Source of the DNA: Neiella marina
GTDB taxonomy: Bacteria; Pseudomonadota; Gammaproteobacteria; Enterobacterales; Neiellaceae
Direction: 5' to 3'
Assembly: GCF_002165625.1 (NCBI RefSeq)
Contig: NZ_NGNS01000001.1
Span: 1 to 64,000, forward strand
Length of the DNA: 64,000 nt
The stretch's first letter is position 1. Every line of letters starts with the position of its first letter. Under the pieces are notes generated by a model. That model had not been told where the DNA came from, searched no databases, and saw nothing but the letters and a program-made list of their open reading frames with translations. Of this stretch, positions 24,249 to 32,936 are shown piece after piece. Position numbers and translations under genes: made by a program.

Positions 24249-26429
24249 TTAGTCGAGGTCAACAGTCAAAGTCAAACCGACCTGACGCGGATCGCCGTAG
24301 CGTACGTATTGCTTCGCTACCCAATCGAGATCAGGCTCATTACCGAAGTAGAAACCGCGTACGCCGTATTCTTCGTCTGTTAGGTTACGGCCCCACAACG
24401 CGACACTCCAATGATCGGCTTCATAACCAACGCGGGCGTTGAAAAGGATGTAATCATCGCTTTTTGAGTCGTGCGAGTCGGAGTAGTAAAACTCCCCTTT
24501 GCCATTGGCATTGACGTTGGCGAACCAGCCGTGCTCAGTCAAGTATGTTGCGCCGAGGCTATAGGTGGTTTTCGGGGCATGAGCCAAATCACGGTTGCTT
24601 AAATCGATGGTTTCGTCGGCATCGACTTGGTATTCATAATCATCGTACTCAGCATCGAGTAATCCCAAGCTACCATAAAGCGTCAGGCCATCAGTGGCTT
24701 GCCAATTCACATCCCATTCCAAACCGTAGCTAGTGGAGCTGGTGGCATTGGTAGTAAACAACCAAAAATCACCCGAACCCGGCTCTTGCCGCGAGCCCTC
24801 AACCTGTTGGTCTTGGCGGTCCATGTAGAACACTGCCAAGTTACTGATCAGGCTGTTGTTCAATAGCAGGCTTTTGACACCAATTTCGTAGTTGTACAAG
24901 GTCTCTTTGTCGAACTCTTTCTCATCAGCTAAATCATCCGGCAGCGCCATGTTAAAACCACCAGCTTTATAGCCACGGGCAACTTTAGCGTAGCCCTGAT
25001 GTTGTGGCGAAAAGTCTTTGTGCAAAGCAATATGACCACCCCACATGGTCTCAGACGGGTCAAAATCTTCGCCAGCAGAATCACTGTAATCAGCATCGCG
25101 ATGTTCAATACGAGCACCAAGTGACAACTGATAGCCGTCACCCAAATCGCTGTCGAGCTGGGCAAAAGCAGCCAGATTAGTCGCTTCATATTCGGAATCA
25201 AACAACTCGCGCCATGCTGGGCCGCCGTTATATTGCTGATCAACCGTTAGGTCATTGGACTCGTCAAGGTTCATGGCATAAACACCCACCAGCCAATGAC
25301 TGGTATCGGCAAAGATACGCCCTTGTTCAGTGGAAGTGAGGCGAATTTCTTGAGTCAAAGTTTCGCGATTACCGTCTTTGTCCCACCAGTAGTCATAAAC
25401 ACAGGGTTCAGTGCCGACGACATTCCAGTTTTCATCGTAAGCCGTGCACTTTTTGCTGGCCCAGTAATCAGGGTTCGCCCAGTCGCCATCATAGGCATGT
25501 CGGTGATCACTATCGGCATAACTCGTGATGCTAGTAACGTCAAACGCATCGGCATGACGGAAGGTCATTTTTAACGAAGCAGCTGTCGTGGTCTGGGAAT
25601 CTTCACCAGGCTTGTCGGACAGGGTATCAAAGCCGTTATTGTCCAAGGTCCAAGCGTCATAACCATTGTCAAAGTCGGCATGGAGGACGGTTAGGTCAAT
25701 GGTTGTATCCTGATCCGTCAACCAGCGCAGCTTCGCTCTAGCTGTGAGTTCGTCGCGCTCGTTGGTGTCGTCTTTTCCTAGATACTTGTTGTCGCGATAG
25801 CCATTTTGCTGCAGTTGCTGCAGTACGACACGATATTGCACTGAGCCGCTATCATTGATGGCGCCAGCACTATAGCCAGCAAACTCTTTCAAATCATCAT
25901 CACCAACGGTGAGCTTACCACCGTGTTCGGCGACGTCAGTTGGATCTTTGGTTTTAACGTAAATCAAGCCAGCCAAAGCGTTGGCACCATATTTGGTACC
26001 CTGCGGTCCGCGCAGCACCTCAACCTGTTCGACATCGAACATGCTGGCGGTCATACCTAAGCCCGATAAATCAATGTCATCAACAATAAATCCAACAGAT
26101 GAATTTGGCGCACCTTGATATTCGGCTTGCTCACCAACACCACGGATCTGGAAATAGCGCGGTCGCGATGTGCCGCCAGCCCAGTTGAGGTTGGCAATGC
26201 TATTGAGCACATCTTCAAAGTGATGGGAACCTTCATCTTCCAATTGAATGGAGTCAATCACGCTGATGCTACCGGGGAGTTGCTCGACAGCGCTGCCTCG
26301 AAAGTCAGAATGGACAACGATTCGCTCGGTGGGATCTTGAGAATCAGCGTGAGCAGCAGGCAACGAACAAGCTGCCGCAAGAGCTAGCACTAGGGTTTTC
26401 GTTTTGAATTGGTTATCGCAGTGTGTCAT
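24249..26429 (-). CDS. TonB-dependent outer-membrane receptor, thiamine uptake
   Basis: Full-length receptor of 726 aa: signal peptide (LVLALAAACSLPAAHA), plug domain (VEQLPGSISVIDSIQLEDEG, then QVEVLRGPQGTKYGANALAG) and a long beta-barrel ending in GDPRQVGLTLTVDLD. Barrel motifs GYKAGGFNM and ARVGYEADHWSVALWGRNLTDEEYGVRG are typical. A TPP riboswitch stands in its leader, so the ligand is taken to be thiamine or a derivative. First gene of the four-gene thiamine operon. An N-terminal TonB box-like stretch (ERIVVHS) is visible near residue 35. Confidence 0.92.
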   Translation of the reverse strand: MTHCDNQFKTKTLVLALAAACSLPAAHADSQDPTERIVVHSDFRGSAVEQLPGSISVIDSIQLEDEGSHHFEDVLNSIANLNWAGGTSRPRYFQIRGVGEQAEYQGAPNSSVGFIVDDIDLSGLGMTASMFDVEQVEVLRGPQGTKYGANALAGLIYVKTKDPTDVAEHGGKLTVGDDDLKEFAGYSAGAINDSGSVQYRVVLQQLQQNGYRDNKYLGKDDTNERDELTARAKLRWLTDQDTTIDLTVLHADFDNGYDAWTLDNNGFDTLSDKPGEDSQTTTAASLKMTFRHADAFDVTSITSYADSDHRHAYDGDWANPDYWASKKCTAYDENWNVVGTEPCVYDYWWDKDGNRETLTQEIRLTSTEQGRIFADTSHWLVGVYAMNLDESNDLTVDQQYNGGPAWRELFDSEYEATNLAAFAQLDSDLGDGYQLSLGARIEHRDADYSDSAGEDFDPSETMWGGHIALHKDFSPQHQGYAKVARGYKAGGFNMALPDDLADEKEFDKETLYNYEIGVKSLLLNNSLISNLAVFYMDRQDQQVEGSRQEPGSGDFWLFTTNATSSTSYGLEWDVNWQATDGLTLYGSLGLLDAEYDDYEYQVDADETIDLSNRDLAHAPKTTYSLGATYLTEHGWFANVNANGKGEFYYSDSHDSKSDDYILFNARVGYEADHWSVALWGRNLTDEEYGVRGFYFGNEPDLDWVAKQYVRYGDPRQVGLTLTVDLD

Positions 26430-26521
26430 AGGATCTCATTATGGTTATCGAGATCCGGTAGGGAGCTGAGTTTTTACAGCCTGCAGTAAGAACGTGTGGC
26501 AACAAGTCGTTCGAGTCACAG

Positions 26522-26616
26522 CCATTCCTCCGCCGGTACCAACCGGATCAGGTTCAAAGGGTCCATCAGGTGATGTCTCAGTTGCGGTATTTCACCACAA
26601 CGCCCCTTGGCTTTAT
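26522..26616 (-). ncRNA. TPP riboswitch (THI element)
   Basis: On the minus strand the leader reads ..GGGGCGTTGTGGTG.. CAACTGAGACATCACC.. ACCCTTTGAACCTGATCCGG.. TTGGTACCGGCGGAGGAATGG. The pieces CTGAGA, ACCCTTTGAACCTGATC and TACCGGCG-AGG are the diagnostic core of the thiamine pyrophosphate aptamer. It ends about 95 nt before the receptor ATG, leaving room for an expression platform. High TPP should shut the operon off. Confidence 0.96.
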
Positions 26617-26664
26617 TCAGTATACGCCCTTACGTAAGCGGAAGCGATTTTAGTCACTGATGTT

Positions 26665-27345
26665 AAAAAGAATTGGTCTTGCTTACCTAAATGGATAGCG
26701 AAGCCAGTCACCAGCAATTATCGCTGACGCTGCAAGCCCATCGGTGCCTAGCTTTTAGACTACCCGGTGGACTTGCAAAGAGAGCGGTTAAAGCAACGAA
26801 TGCAAGCTTCTGCCGCAGGGAAGCGGCCGTAGAGCCTCCATGGAAGGATTTACGGCGTCTTGTTTTCGTTGCTTTGGCTGCTCCACAGCAAGCGAAGAAT
26901 CTTAGTTGGAACTAACTAATTCACCCTGTTTGCCTTAATGGAGAGCCAAGCCAGTCATCAGCAATTATCGCTGACGCTGCAAGCCCTTCCATGGGGCGCT
27001 CGGCAGCCAGCATCCCTGCTGGCTGACGCACCGATACTCGCCGATGCCTAGCTGCCAAACAGTTCACAGGGCTTTTCAAGAGAGTTGCCAAGGCGGCGAA
27101 CAAAACCCGGAAAGACCTAAGCAGGGTGGATTAGCTGATTCTGACGAAGACCTTCCGCAGCAAGGATGCTGCGGCAGAGTCTACATGGGACAACTTTCTA
27201 AAGTTGTCGCGTAGGCAGGAAGCCAGAGCAGGTCTTTGCAAAGGGCAGGAGCCCGTCAGCAAAGTATTCACGACGAGTCTGAGTTGGAATCGGCTAATTC
27301 GCCTTGTATGCCCAAATGGGTAGCGAAGCTTTGCAAAAACAAAAT
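26665..27345. repeat. Mosaic of intergenic repeat units (includes copy B of the 18.4-kb repeat)
   Basis: Three related units in a row. Shared boundary text recurs: AATGGATAGCGAAGCCAGTC (about 26691), AATGGAGAGCCAAGCCAGTC (about 26938), AATGGGTAGCGAAGC (about 27314); and TTGGAACTAACTAATTCACC versus TTGGAATCGGCTAATTCGCC before them. Internal hairpins include CAGCCAGC/GCTGGCTG, CCGCAGCA/TGCTGCGG and GACAACTTT/AAAGTTGTC. The middle unit matches 18361-18557 inverted. The small frames inside are by-products of the repeats. This fills the gap between the thiamine operon leader and the PAQR gene. Confidence 0.8.
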
Positions 27346-27387
27346 TTCAGCGTACACTTGTTCGCTCAATTAATGAGGAACTCCATC

Positions 27388-28059
27388 GTGTCCGATAACA
27401 CTGCCTACTCAACTGCTGAAGAATGGCTTAATAGCCTGACTCACCTCATTGGCTTTGGGCTAAGCATTGCTGCGCTGGTGTTGATGGTCATGGTATCGGC
27501 CGAGCAACAAGATATCTGGCGTATTGTCGCCAGCAGCATCTATGGTGCCTCGTTAATCATCTTGTTTGCGGCATCCAGTTGCTACCATGCAGTCCCTTGG
27601 CCACGAATTAAAAAGCACCTCAAAGCATTCGATCATTGCGCCATTTATTTACTAATCGCCGGATCTTACACACCATTTATGCTCATTAGCATGCGAGGAG
27701 CGTTGGGTTGGTCCATTTTTGCTTCCGTGTGGGCCATGGCGATTATTGGCATCACCCTAAAACTCGGATGGCCAGATCGCTTCAAAGCGCTGCGGGTGAT
27801 CAGTTACTTAGTCATGGGATGGCTTGTGGTGATAGCACTAAAGCCACTGTCCCAAGCTCTGGGCGAGCAAGGTATGTGGTGGTTAGCGGCGGGCGGCATT
27901 TGCTACAGCGTCGGCGTTGTATTCTATCTGCTGAAAAAGCTGCCGTTTACCCACGCTATCTGGCATGTCTTTGTTGTTGCCGGCGGATTATGTCACTTCT
28001 TTTCCGTCTGGTGGCATGTGCTGCCAATGCCCGAACTCAACGAACTAGCCGGGCTTTAG
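27388..28059 (+). CDS. PAQR-family membrane protein (hemolysin III / TrhA type)
   Basis: Seven-span membrane protein of 223 aa, predicted inner membrane. Start chosen at GTG 27388 (VSDNTAYSTAEEW) with TGAGGA about 8 nt upstream; the frame extends further up into repeat DNA and that part is rejected. Family metal-site motifs: HLIGFGLSIAA, ASSCYHAVPWP near residue 64, FDHCAIYLLIAGSYTPF near residue 81, and a C-terminal WHVFVVAGGLCHF with His. Bacterial members affect membrane fluidity or energy state; hemolysis is historical. No operon partner. Confidence 0.88.
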   Translation: MSDNTAYSTAEEWLNSLTHLIGFGLSIAALVLMVMVSAEQQDIWRIVASSIYGASLIILFAASSCYHAVPWPRIKKHLKAFDHCAIYLLIAGSYTPFMLISMRGALGWSIFASVWAMAIIGITLKLGWPDRFKALRVISYLVMGWLVVIALKPLSQALGEQGMWWLAAGGICYSVGVVFYLLKKLPFTHAIWHVFVVAGGLCHFFSVWWHVLPMPELNELAGL

Positions 28060-28074
28060 CGGCATTGACGATGG

Positions 28075-28251
28075 TTACTTCATCATCATGTAAATCAACT
28101 GGATGATGAGAGAAATGAACACCAGCGGCATAATCCACTTACTCATCGAACGGGCTTGTTCCATCGACTTTTCCTTGCTGGTGCGCTCAGTCAGCTTAAT
28201 GACAATAAACAGACCAACAGCCAGTAACGCCAAAATAGTCAATAATGCCAT
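28075..28251 (-). CDS. Small membrane protein, two spans, 58 aa
   Basis: Begins 1 nt after the stop of the 85-aa gene with GGAGG about 6 nt upstream, so it is translated in the same operon. Two hydrophobic spans flank a charged loop: MALLTILALLAVGLFIVIKL, then TERTSKEKSMEQARSMSKW, then IMPLVFISLIIQLIYMM. Ends with MMMK. Function unknown. It is convergent with the PAQR gene (15 nt apart). Confidence 0.72.
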   Translation of the reverse strand: MALLTILALLAVGLFIVIKLTERTSKEKSMEQARSMSKWIMPLVFISLIIQLIYMMMK

Positions 28252-28252
28252 C

Positions 28253-28510
28253 CTATTCCTCCAACCAAGGTACTTCAGGTAATTGCTTTAAGCTGTTGCT
28301 ATAACGCGCTAAATCAAAACTGCCGTTATGCTCAACAATCGCGGTAAATTCCACGCTCAGTGCGCAGCAGATGAGCTCCAAGGCTTGCTCTCTGCTATGC
28401 CCTGTCATCATCAACCGCATCAGGGTTTCCTTGACGAGCAACGGCTCTCCATCTGCGATTTGATTCTCTGCGACTTCCAGTAAATCAGCGGCATTAAATT
28501 CAGTTGTCAT
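28253..28510 (-). CDS. Conserved small cytoplasmic protein, 85 aa
   Basis: Helical acidic protein with the segment VKETLMRLMMTGHSREQALELICCALSVEF, a pattern (Met-rich helix, S-R-E-Q-A, then a second helix) seen in small uncharacterised gammaproteobacterial proteins; no function is known to me. No signal peptide or span. It heads a two-gene unit with the 58-aa membrane protein. There is no strong RBS before ATG 28510. Confidence 0.62.
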   Translation of the reverse strand: MTTEFNAADLLEVAENQIADGEPLLVKETLMRLMMTGHSREQALELICCALSVEFTAIVEHNGSFDLARYSNSLKQLPEVPWLEE

Positions 28511-28840
28511 GGTTTGCTAATTAGATTCGATTGGTACTGGCAGTTTGAGCAATTTAACTGCTGGATGCCAGTGTTATACCCAACCACCGATAGATTCATT
28601 GCACCATGAAAGATCAAAACAGTCGTCAATGCGATTCGGTGGTTTGCACCGAATGATCGCACCAAAGAAGTGCTTCGCCCTATTATTGCCTCACAAATAC
28701 AACATTAAGCCGTACCAAAATGATCCTGCAACAACCTCGCAACATACTGATTCAGCTCGATTTAAACTAATATTTAACAAATGGGCATAGAGCCTGCATT
28801 GCTGGTTCCATAACAAAAAAGACCAGACCGAGAAGAAGTA
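28511..28840. other. Intergenic region upstream of the redox cluster
   Basis: 330 nt without a supportable gene. It should hold the promoter of the redox cluster. One dyad (28634-28654) is listed separately. I searched by eye for an FNR/DNR box (TTGAT-N4-ATCAA) and an NsrR-like dyad and saw neither. The last 120 nt are AT-rich. Confidence 0.5.
28634..28654. promoter_or_regulatory. Perfect dyad upstream of the redox cluster
   Basis: ATTCGGTG-GTTTG-CACCGAAT, 8-bp arms and 5-nt centre, about 190 nt before the flavoprotein start. It could be an operator of an unidentified regulator or a terminator-like hairpin without T-run. Confidence 0.4.
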
Positions 28841-30901
28841 ATGACCGACGTTGCCAGCCCAAAAGCAGCGCATTTAGCGACTCCGGATCACCCTAAAGCT
28901 GGTTCGGTAGAGACCAAAGAAGCCATTGGCGTTTATGACCCAATGTCGGCTCAGATGGCTCGTCGTGTGTTGGTTATTGGTTCTGGGCCTGCCGGTGTTC
29001 GTTTCGCTCATGAAATGCTCAAACGCGAGCCCAATGCCGAATTGACACTGTTCGGTAACGAGCCTTATGCCCCTTACAACCGGGTGTTGCTATCAGCATT
29101 GCTGTCCGGCGATGCCAGTTATCACGACATTCAAACCAGCTTGCCCGATCAGGAAAAGCACGTTGGCTTTAGGCAACTGGTCGCAACCATCACTCACATC
29201 GATCCAGAGCAAAAAGTCGTTACCGACAACCAGGGCGTTCGCTACAACTATGATCAATTGGTCATCGCGACAGGCTCTCGCCCTCACATCCCCAACATTC
29301 CCGGTGTGCAGCAAGCTGGGGTGTACACCTTCCGCAATCTAAAAGATGCCGAAGCCTTGTCTGCGCGAGTTTCGCGCTGTCGCCACGTCGTCGTCGTTGG
29401 TGGCGGTTTGTTGGGGCTCGAAGCCGCTCGTGGCATGCTCAAGTTCAATACCAAGGTGACGCTGGTGCAGCAGGCTACGCGCCTGATGAACCGCCAGCTT
29501 GATGATACTGCCGCGCAGCAACTCAGACGAAAAGTTGAAGATCTCGGCATTAATGTGGTCACCGAGTCTGGTGTGCGAGTCATTCACGGCGAAGAAGGTC
29601 GCGTCGTCGGCGTCACCACTCGCACGGGCGAACAAATCGACTGTGACACCGTTCTACTCTGTACCGGCGTGTCACCAAACACTCGCCTAGCGATTCACGC
29701 TAATTTGAAGGTTGCCCGCGCCATTGTGGTGAATGACCAACTCCAAACCAGCAATCCCAATATCTACGCCATTGGCGAATGTAGCGAACATCAAGGCCAA
29801 GTTTATGGCCTCGTTAACCCAGGCTTTGAGCAAGCTGCAATTGCTGCTGATGTTATTAGCGGCGGCGCGTCAGCTTATCTTGGCTCACTAGAAGTCAGCC
29901 GTTTGAAGGTAGTCGGCGAACAAGTTTGCTCAATGGGCGAGGTGGCGGAATTGCCGTCTCGGCCGTTCTTGTCTGAGCTGGTATATCGCAACAAATCGCA
30001 AGGCATTTATCGCAAACTGGTGATCGACAAAGGCAAGCTCATTGGCGCCATTGGTATTGGAGAGTGGCCGGAATCACGCCGTATTCAAGAAGCATTTAAG
30101 CAACAACGCACAATTAGCAAGTGGCAACAGTTGTGGTTCCGACTTGGCGGCAAACTTTGGTCGGAGTCCGATACCGATGATGTCAAAGCTTGGCCAGCCG
30201 ATGCCATGGTGTGCCAGTGCAACGGCATTACACAAGGCCAATTAGTCGAAGCGGTGGCCAATGGTGCCGATTCAATTGGTGCACTGCAGGCGACAACTTC
30301 TGCTGGCACCGTCTGTGGTTCATGTAAACCATTACTGAGTCAGCTGATCGGCAGCAATGAGCCTGCCGCCAAAGAAAAGGGCTGGCAAACCCTCATGGTG
30401 ATGTCATTGATCGCCGTGTTGGTTGTATTCGCCATGTCATTGATGCCTGCTTTAACGGTTGCCGACTCGGTGCTTGAACGAGGCTGGTTTGAAGGGATCT
30501 GGAACGACAAATTCTGGAAGCAAGTGACCGGCTTTACCCTCCTTGGTTTGTCGGTTATTGGTCTGCTGATGTCACTGCGCAAGCGATTGGGCTGGACCAA
30601 AATGGGCGACTTTGCCTATTGGCGTTTACTGCATGGTGTGCTCGGTGCTGCCTGCGCCGGATTGCTGATAGCTCATACTGGCTTTCATCTCGGCGCCAAC
30701 CTTAATCAGCTATTGATGCTCAATTTCCTAGCGGTGCTGGTATTTGGTGCCAGTGCCGGTGCAGTGGTGGCAATCAGTCATCAGTTCAATCCAATGAAAA
30801 GTGCAGCAATTCGTAAGTTCTGGACCTGGCTCCACACTCTAGTGACCTGGCCATTACCGATTCTGCTGAGCATTCACATTTTAACGGTGTATTACTTCTG
30901 A
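28841..30901 (+). CDS. NirB-like flavoprotein fused to BFD [2Fe-2S] and a membrane domain, 686 aa
   Basis: Domains in order: FAD binding (RRVLVIGSGPAGVRFAHEM, residues 41-59), NAD(P) binding (HVVVVGGGLLGLEAARGM, about 183-200), FAD second motif (NIYAIGECSEH), a BFD-type [2Fe-2S] domain with C-x-C and C-x2-C (VCQCNG near 457, GTVCGSCKPLL near 489), then five membrane spans (about 520-686). Spans 3-5 and their loops carry several His (LLHG, IAHTGFH, ISHQ, WLHT, SIHIL) that could bind heme b. The first 500 residues resemble the N-terminal part of assimilatory nitrite reductase NirB without its siroheme domain. The stop overlaps the next start (TGATG), so it is co-translated with the multiheme cytochrome. 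Probable role: pass electrons from NAD(P)H across the membrane, or the reverse. Confidence 0.85.
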   Translation: MTDVASPKAAHLATPDHPKAGSVETKEAIGVYDPMSAQMARRVLVIGSGPAGVRFAHEMLKREPNAELTLFGNEPYAPYNRVLLSALLSGDASYHDIQTSLPDQEKHVGFRQLVATITHIDPEQKVVTDNQGVRYNYDQLVIATGSRPHIPNIPGVQQAGVYTFRNLKDAEALSARVSRCRHVVVVGGGLLGLEAARGMLKFNTKVTLVQQATRLMNRQLDDTAAQQLRRKVEDLGINVVTESGVRVIHGEEGRVVGVTTRTGEQIDCDTVLLCTGVSPNTRLAIHANLKVARAIVVNDQLQTSNPNIYAIGECSEHQGQVYGLVNPGFEQAAIAADVISGGASAYLGSLEVSRLKVVGEQVCSMGEVAELPSRPFLSELVYRNKSQGIYRKLVIDKGKLIGAIGIGEWPESRRIQEAFKQQRTISKWQQLWFRLGGKLWSESDTDDVKAWPADAMVCQCNGITQGQLVEAVANGADSIGALQATTSAGTVCGSCKPLLSQLIGSNEPAAKEKGWQTLMVMSLIAVLVVFAMSLMPALTVADSVLERGWFEGIWNDKFWKQVTGFTLLGLSVIGLLMSLRKRLGWTKMGDFAYWRLLHGVLGAACAGLLIAHTGFHLGANLNQLLMLNFLAVLVFGASAGAVVAISHQFNPMKSAAIRKFWTWLHTLVTWPLPILLSIHILTVYYF

Positions 30902-32256
30902 TGAGCATGAAAAAGTTACTCTGGCCATTGTGGATTTTACTCACCCTGCTCATCGGTGGGTACTACAGCTATGTGCTGTTCGCCAGCGAGGACAAAGCGG
31001 CCTTGCTCATCGGAGAGGCGACCCATGGTCACTACCAGATCGAGTTGGAGTGCGACAGCTGCCATACCGATGCCTTTGGCGGCACCGAAGTATTACAAGA
31101 CGCTTGTACCAGCTGTCACGCCGCGGAGCTGGAAGATGCTCATGACTCCCATCCGAAAAAGAAATTTACCGATCCGCGTGAAGCGTATCGTTTGGAAATC
31201 ATTGACGCGCGCTATTGTGTCAGTTGCCACACCGAACACCAATCTGAGCAGACTCGCGCCATGGGGGTCACCTTGCCAGATGATTACTGTTGGCATTGCC
31301 ACCAGGAAGTGGGTGAAGAACGAGAGAGTCACAAAGATCTAGCGTTCGATAGCTGTGCATCAGCCGGTTGTCATAACTTCCACGACAACCGCGCCCTGTT
31401 CGAAGACTTTTTGGTTAACAACGCCAATCAGCCGTGGCTATTAAAACAAGGTGAGCAATTGCCATCATTGGACATTCGCAATGCCGCCAAGCTCTACGCC
31501 AATAAAGAAGTGGCCATCGATCCGCAGCAAGATGCCAAACATATGGCCAATCACCCAACCGAAACAGAACACTGGCAAGACACCGCCCACGCTAATGCGG
31601 GTATTAGCTGCACCGGTTGTCATTCACCCAATGAGACGGCTCAGCAAGGCGATGATGATTGGATCAGCAAGCCCGGTATTGAAGTGTGCGCATCATGTCA
31701 CCAAGCAGAATTTGATGGCTTTAGTGCCGGTAAACACGGCATGCGCTTGGCTGCTGGAGCGGCAACTGCAATCAGCCCAGCTGATGTCCAGTCTGACTTA
31801 GCCTTTGACCAAGACAATCTGCACTTGCAGCAAGGTTGTAACAGCTGTCACCAGCCACACCAATATGATACTGAATTCGCCGCCACCGACGCGTGTTTGA
31901 CTTGTCACCAAGATGAGCACTCGCTGGCCTTTGAAGCCTCACCTCACGGTCAGCTTTGGCAGCAGGCTTCTGCCGGCGACATGCCGGTCGAGCAAGCGGT
32001 CAGCTGCGCCAGCTGTCACATGCCTCGCGTCGCCAAGAAAAAGCGCGGCGAGCAAGTGGTCAGCGTGCAGCACAACCAGAACTATTACCTACGACCTAAC
32101 GAGAAAATGATTCGTCCGGTATGCATGCAATGTCACTCGCTTGAGTTTTCCATTGATGCCTTGGCGGACCCCGATTTAATCAGAACTAACTTCGCTGATA
32201 AACCTGGCATTCACATTAAATCCATCGACTGGGCGCTGAAACGAGCAGAAAGATAA
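30901..32256 (+). CDS. Membrane-anchored multiheme cytochrome c, 11 heme motifs
   Basis: N-terminal uncleaved anchor or signal (LLWPLWILLTLLIGGYYSYV), then a periplasmic part with ten CxxCH sites (CDSCH, CTSCH, CVSCH, CWHCH, CTGCH, CASCH, CNSCH, CLTCH, CASCH, CMQCH) plus one CX4CH site (CASAGCHNFHDNRAL), 11 in total. Many extra His could be distal ligands. Length 451 aa, cytochrome c3-like repeats. The CX4CH plus HNFHDNRAL block seems to define a family I have seen near similar flavoproteins, but I cannot name a function. It overlaps the flavoprotein stop and should accept or donate electrons on the periplasmic side. Confidence 0.85.
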   Translation: MSMKKLLWPLWILLTLLIGGYYSYVLFASEDKAALLIGEATHGHYQIELECDSCHTDAFGGTEVLQDACTSCHAAELEDAHDSHPKKKFTDPREAYRLEIIDARYCVSCHTEHQSEQTRAMGVTLPDDYCWHCHQEVGEERESHKDLAFDSCASAGCHNFHDNRALFEDFLVNNANQPWLLKQGEQLPSLDIRNAAKLYANKEVAIDPQQDAKHMANHPTETEHWQDTAHANAGISCTGCHSPNETAQQGDDDWISKPGIEVCASCHQAEFDGFSAGKHGMRLAAGAATAISPADVQSDLAFDQDNLHLQQGCNSCHQPHQYDTEFAATDACLTCHQDEHSLAFEASPHGQLWQQASAGDMPVEQAVSCASCHMPRVAKKKRGEQVVSVQHNQNYYLRPNEKMIRPVCMQCHSLEFSIDALADPDLIRTNFADKPGIHIKSIDWALKRAER

Positions 32257-32326
32257 CAGCCATAAAACCAGTTAATTAAACGCTTATTCAACTTATTTGA
32301 ACTACGTATATTAAAAGGGCAGAGAG

Positions 32327-32899
32327 ATGATCAAAAAAGTAATCGCAACAGCAGCCGTTGCTGCAACCGCCGCTACCTTGATCGGCTGTGGCGAAGAGAA
32401 AGCCGCAGGTATTGATCCAAAGATCTACACCGATTCATTGTTTGCAGTGATGAAAGCTGACCGCACCAACTACACCAAGCTCATCATCAAGCGCTTGGGT
32501 CCAGCCGGTGCTGGCGCCATCAAACCAGACGAGCACTGGAAAGAATATGACAACGGTGCCTTGCTGCCAGCACAGATGTTCCGTGCCGGTGCCGAAGCAG
32601 TTGCGGAAATGACCGACGACTTCACTTATTCGTTGCAATCTATTTGGCCGATTAACGCCCAAAATGCTCCGAAATCACCAGTCGAAAAAGAAGGCCTAGA
32701 GTACATTGCCGCTAATCCTGGTGAGAACTTCTATGGCACCGAAACTCTGGGTGATGTCACCTACTTTACTGCGGTCTACCCAGACGTTGCAGTATCGGAT
32801 GCTTGTACTTCATGTCACAACGATCACAAAGACTCGCCACGTACCGACTTTAAAGTTGGTGAAGTAATGGGCGGCGTTGTGATTCGTGTGCCGTTGTAA
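32327..32899 (+). CDS. DUF3365 (Tll0287-like) one-heme lipoprotein
   Basis: Lipoprotein signal with lipobox LIGC (Cys21), then a DUF3365-type domain. The heme site is near the C-terminus: DACTSCHNDHKDSPRTDF, followed by the family ending GEVMGGVVIRVPL. In other bacteria this fold serves as a heme-based sensor or redox protein in the periplasm. A ribosome-binding AGAGAG lies before the ATG. The gene is in line with the multiheme cytochrome (70 nt apart) and the next cytochrome. Confidence 0.85.
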   Translation: MIKKVIATAAVAATAATLIGCGEEKAAGIDPKIYTDSLFAVMKADRTNYTKLIIKRLGPAGAGAIKPDEHWKEYDNGALLPAQMFRAGAEAVAEMTDDFTYSLQSIWPINAQNAPKSPVEKEGLEYIAANPGENFYGTETLGDVTYFTAVYPDVAVSDACTSCHNDHKDSPRTDFKVGEVMGGVVIRVPL

Positions 32900-32936
32900 G
32901 CCACCAAACCCATCACGCAAACATGGAGGCAAGACT

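Noticed and set aside
26691-26915. Frame of 74 aa in the repeat mosaic
   Set aside because: Lies wholly in repeat DNA with no RBS and no conserved partner in the second copy.
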